A stretch of 21,039 bases of DNA from Endotrypanum monterogeii (lineage: Eukaryota > Euglenozoa > Kinetoplastea > Trypanosomatida > Trypanosomatidae): contig CM007316.1 of the NCBI GenBank assembly GCA_000333855.2, forward strand, positions 729,739 to 750,777. Reading direction: 5' to 3'. The position numbers and the translations under genes were made by a program. Below, piece after piece: positions 19,101 to 21,039 of the stretch. Under the pieces are notes generated by a model, which was not told where the DNA came from, searched no databases, and worked only from the letters and a program-made list of their open reading frames with translations. Numbering within the stretch: the first letter of the stretch is position 1; every line of letters starts with the position of its first letter.

Positions 19101-20423
19101 TGAGCTCACGGCCACTGACAGTGAAGATGACCGAAACAGCAGTACACTCGTCTGCAAACACAGGCGCTGCAGTGCGTCCGAAACCTTAGACAGATCGAAT
19201 TCCTTGACACTCGTCACATCGGCCCTGTCTGTCGAGGAAGACACCCTAGCGATGTATGCGCACACCTCAGCCGCCTTCATCAATGAAAAGACCGCAAGCA
19301 ATACCAGATCCACTCGGGTAACGGCTGTCGATGACATGGAAAGGGGTAGACGAGTAAGTGGAGCAAGTACTTCGATAAAGGCATGTAGAATTTCGGTAAG
19401 AAGACTAAAGTACGCACAGACCCTCCCGTGGTAGCACGTCTTCGCCGTCAGCAATGCTTCCTGATCGCTATTCATCTGCTGGGGGATACTGCACTCAGAC
19501 TGTTCCGGTGGCGCAATACAGTCCTCAGGTGCCGATGCAATGCCAACTCTTCGAATGCTGACTACGCTTGCCTCGAATGCGGAGGCCAAAGTTGTCAAGG
19601 CGTGCAGGGCAGCGTCAGGAGATGTTGGGGATACGTCCTCTAAAGAAATACCCTTTGACGCAGCAGATTGATTCCTCATGTAATGAGCAAGGCGCGAGGT
19701 GTTCAACAGTGACGTGAGAGTGTGAACGTGATCACTCGAGGCAGGGTTTTGCGGTTGTGCCCGGTTATCCGTGACAGTGAGGGACTGATGAAGACGAACC
19801 AGGTCGCGAGCAAGTCCTGCGAAGCGGGATGCATCGAGTATAAACAGTTCTGAAGTCCATGTGCTCGCCCAAGGCACCTTACACTCTTGCACGCGATTAC
19901 CACAGGCAGCATCTCTGGCACACGCCGACTTAGCATTAAGCTCTTGTAGATGATCGCGTGCGATTCGTCTAGCACTGCCTTTGCGCTCGCGAGCAGTAGG
20001 AGCAGGAATATTGCATCGGTGTTGGCGGTGAAGCTGCTGCTCCACAGATGCTGTTGTTCTTGGCCTCTCCACGGCGGCCTCCACACCAGTGAACACGTTA
20101 GCGAGATGCCGAACCTTCGCAGCATCGTACTGCAACGCACGCTCCACCCACTGCGGGGACGAGGATACTGATGGTGCAGAGCTCACTGTATCACTGTTCA
20201 GTGGACCTGTAGCGCGGCCAGGCGGGCTGAACCCAGTCTGGACGATTTCTGCGACATTTGTGGTGGAATTCTTGTCACCTTTGATGATGATGGTGTGGCA
20301 TCTTTTTCTGTTCTTCTTTTCAGATGGCCCAGCCCTGGTGGTAGCGCGGCGCACCGTGGTCTGTATCGTTGTCCCACCGATAACGTAGCAGTGTGTGAGC
20401 AGCCGCATACTCCTGAGAGACAT
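16173..20423 (-). CDS. Large protein of unknown function with presequence-like N-terminus and C-terminal PDZ-like domain
   Basis: The 1416-residue protein is not recognised as a whole. The first 34 residues contain Arg at 4, 7, 25, 26 and 30 and no acidic residue, with many Thr/Ser/Leu, so they resemble a mitochondrial presequence (inference). The central thousand residues are Ala/Leu/Ser-rich and probably mostly helical, with disordered stretches and no clear membrane bundle or catalytic motif. The last 125 residues fit a PDZ-like domain. A candidate carboxylate-binding loop is PLGVVLDG (about 1305-1312), then SPFARAL, a Gln-rich insert (about 1353-1366), and VVGWRVLQVDGTVV...DV...VVTITL (about 1376-1409). 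PDZ domains bind protein C-termini. The ATG is preceded in frame by TAG two codons upstream, so the start cannot be further out; the internal Met6 is an alternative. The stop is TAA. The gene is real by length and composition; its function is unknown. Confidence 0.85.
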   Translation of the reverse strand: MSLRSMRLLTHCYVIGGTTIQTTVRRATTRAGPSEKKNRKRCHTIIIKGDKNSTTNVAEIVQTGFSPPGRATGPLNSDTVSSAPSVSSSPQWVERALQYDAAKVRHLANVFTGVEAAVERPRTTASVEQQLHRQHRCNIPAPTARERKGSARRIARDHLQELNAKSACARDAACGNRVQECKVPWASTWTSELFILDASRFAGLARDLVRLHQSLTVTDNRAQPQNPASSDHVHTLTSLLNTSRLAHYMRNQSAASKGISLEDVSPTSPDAALHALTTLASAFEASVVSIRRVGIASAPEDCIAPPEQSECSIPQQMNSDQEALLTAKTCYHGRVCAYFSLLTEILHAFIEVLAPLTRLPLSMSSTAVTRVDLVLLAVFSLMKAAEVCAYIARVSSSTDRADVTSVKEFDLSKVSDALQRLCLQTSVLLFRSSSLSVAVSSKSSEREMCRAYRPSSFLLLKEQSEKVLTQMQVMGNAPMSAGCVSALKSMMLVYVVSTLTRSIAEENAIKGAGSSDEAQVSNGELAAAGEQAPTKSDGDTAALQWFTEGEKFHLAKEVEVLWAEIKPLRMISPSEIGQVQHRTVHTAVNVSLAAWWRATATAPSAPLPTLYWNKSPDHIAVLLCSYIGLLAECRVALFSPPINNRAKAAPLPWSSAAASSSPSRGAWFVPFYSRLIRVGLDVQLETTLLAAFHLGIEPRAPLTPETPIMKWIASRRAQRLRHRGLHGTSEGGVAPIEGVEGDAPWARVYRLCGGIRVAAAELLYCAVTEASRPVAETPPTGARGSPWSPSQPCSKDMAMSAPASTKARNICRDGVLAAALVGSVSRMFFPLLRVQYLFAYYTDETYTEWAAEEECRRVYAACIGVLVWLRELAAPFSVSAAEPMESKSAPPSSAMRHDDQQRQASSPGKWKVCGTTSAVAVDGAFFFAYFLYHWEGNVAGYSPGSSSGVTQGHHTGLDAALASDGVVSAMPCPSIGPLLTRATAIEYTKEMLFQLQHDTARQLHHLRATDRLHHFTGELRDRARLLEDSLLRQRHVSSTLSIVQAHCKQPTLLWMPLSQVQEMGFLLSQYPQLLNVEGSASTPDPYRDSEQENGDATVPSHGFREYPTVRVGDVTCSFARLHGYLVRRLHVLSGILREYRSLLLESSSDGVIDPYGVSDDDGASVRSVTAPSFQSWLLDNAKRSPQLEVHRRNNYRWAHVWAVQLHEEFSRLPAQMEGVTHWTSGVMRTLDRMERTMNDTYRQGLFFNVVKSQQQYREVQRSCLGTTRPSPQAERSAPTNAVKADEAGKPQVLDLVVVRESERVPLGVVLDGDARVRRVQVKVARPDAVADTIFEDERELLESPFARALVQRHKQQQQGKQERSEVPMSFCDLADVVGWRVLQVDGTVVRTGRDVATYIRGKTVVTITLGSCSPSE

Positions 20424-20426
20424 GGG

Positions 20427-20428
20427 CT
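20427..20428 (-). promoter_or_regulatory. Predicted trans-splice acceptor of the 1416-residue protein gene
   Basis: A long minus-strand C/T tract (20513-20463) is followed by no AG until 20428-20427, immediately upstream of CCC-ATG. The mRNA would carry the spliced leader plus only three bases. An acceptor further upstream, or translation from Met6 (20408), are alternatives. Confidence 0.35.
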
Positions 20429-20909
20429 AACAAAAATACCGAGCCCCAACAATGGTCAGACGCAGCGTTGGAGAAGAAAGAGTTGAAGGAACAACAGAAA
20501 AGGAAGAAGAAAATTCGAGATTTTGCACAGCCGCTACCATTGACACACAAGCGTACAATGATAAAGCCACGTGTCAGCAGGTGCACATACCAAAACAAAA
20601 AGCTTACAAGCTCTCGTGAGCATGATCGTCATCGACTTCCTCCCCATAAAGGACGGTACATGACCATGTGCTCCACACACCCCACCCCCTCTTCTTCATG
20701 TAGAACGAAATAATAATAAAAAGAGTTCCGAACACAAGTCACTAACAGAAGTGGGATGGTTTTGGTCGCCGACCAACGCCGAGGGAGATGAGAAGGGAAA
20801 GAGAGAGAAAGAAAGACAAACAAGGTTTTAAACTATTCTCGTGTGTCTATAAAATAGAACGGGTACCTCCATCGTTCTTGTTTAGCAGAAGTGTGGTGCA
20901 CGAGTGAGG

Positions 20910-20911
<2 letters not shown>

Positions 20912-20949
<38 letters not shown>
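20912..20949. repeat. (TA)n microsatellite
   Basis: Nineteen perfect TA units, the longest such tract in the window, lie about 490 bases upstream of the 1416-residue gene's start. Confidence 0.95.
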
Positions 20950-20950
<1 letters not shown>

Positions 20951-20984
20951 GACCTACGTGTTGTTGTGTAGTGACGGAGGGAGG

Positions 20985-21023
20985 ACGTACGTACGTAACT
21001 AACTACCTACCTACGTTACGTAG
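20985..21023. repeat. TANN tetranucleotide run
   Basis: From 20988 the sequence reads in four-base steps TACG, TACG, TAAC, TAAC, TACC, TACC, TACG, then after one extra T another TACG and TAG. It is a simple repeat in which the unit changes every second step. Confidence 0.75.
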
Positions 21024-21039
21024 AGACGAACGAAGTAGT

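Larger units (their letters stand above)
20424..21039 (-). other. Upstream flank of the 1416-residue gene, to the window edge
   Basis: No gene is seen. Next to the start codon is a purine-rich plus-strand stretch (20463-20513), which is a polypyrimidine tract on the transcribed strand. Further out are a (TA)n tract at 20912-20949 and the TANN-type tetranucleotide run at the edge. Confidence 0.5.

Overview
This window looks like a chromosome-internal piece of a kinetoplastid genome, most probably Leishmania or a close relative. The evidence is that all four convincing protein genes are intronless and on the minus strand, as in a polycistronic array. Each has a polypyrimidine tract followed by an AG shortly before its start codon, which is the trans-splicing arrangement. 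The gaps between genes are long, AT-rich and full of homopolymers and microsatellites. Two of the genes carry in their 3' flanks a repeat with the Pr77 hallmark of trypanosomatid retroposons (SIDER2-like). The species cannot be named from the sequence alone.

Layout, in transcription order (right to left). At 20424-21039 is the upstream flank of the first gene, with a (TA)n tract and a run of TANN tetranucleotides at the window edge. At 16173-20423 is a 1416-residue protein of unknown function with a presequence-like N-terminus and a PDZ-like C-terminus. At 12397-16172 is a 3.8-kb gap whose transcribed strand is strongly pyrimidine-rich. At 10138-12396 is a DEDDy 3'-5' exonuclease with a long disordered N-terminus. 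At 6529-10137 is a 3.6-kb gap containing SIDER2-like copy 2 close to the exonuclease stop codon. At 6106-6528 is a small histone-fold protein resembling POLE3/Dpb4. At 2930-6105 is a 3.2-kb gap rich in microsatellites. At 1139-2929 is a ZnT6-like cation diffusion facilitator with no visible transport-site residues. At 1-1138 is its 3' flank with SIDER2-like copy 1.

The genes do not form a pathway, as expected where polycistrons group unrelated genes and control is post-transcriptional. The strongest cross-link is the repeat: copies 1 and 2 match at 430 of 432 positions without indels, although their flanks do not align. They lie in sense orientation downstream of the ZnT6-like and exonuclease genes, so these two mRNAs may share a 3'-UTR control element. 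No tRNA, rRNA, CRISPR array or bacterial-type mobile element was seen. Other long reading frames are either antisense shadows or low-complexity artefacts of homopolymer-rich flanks.
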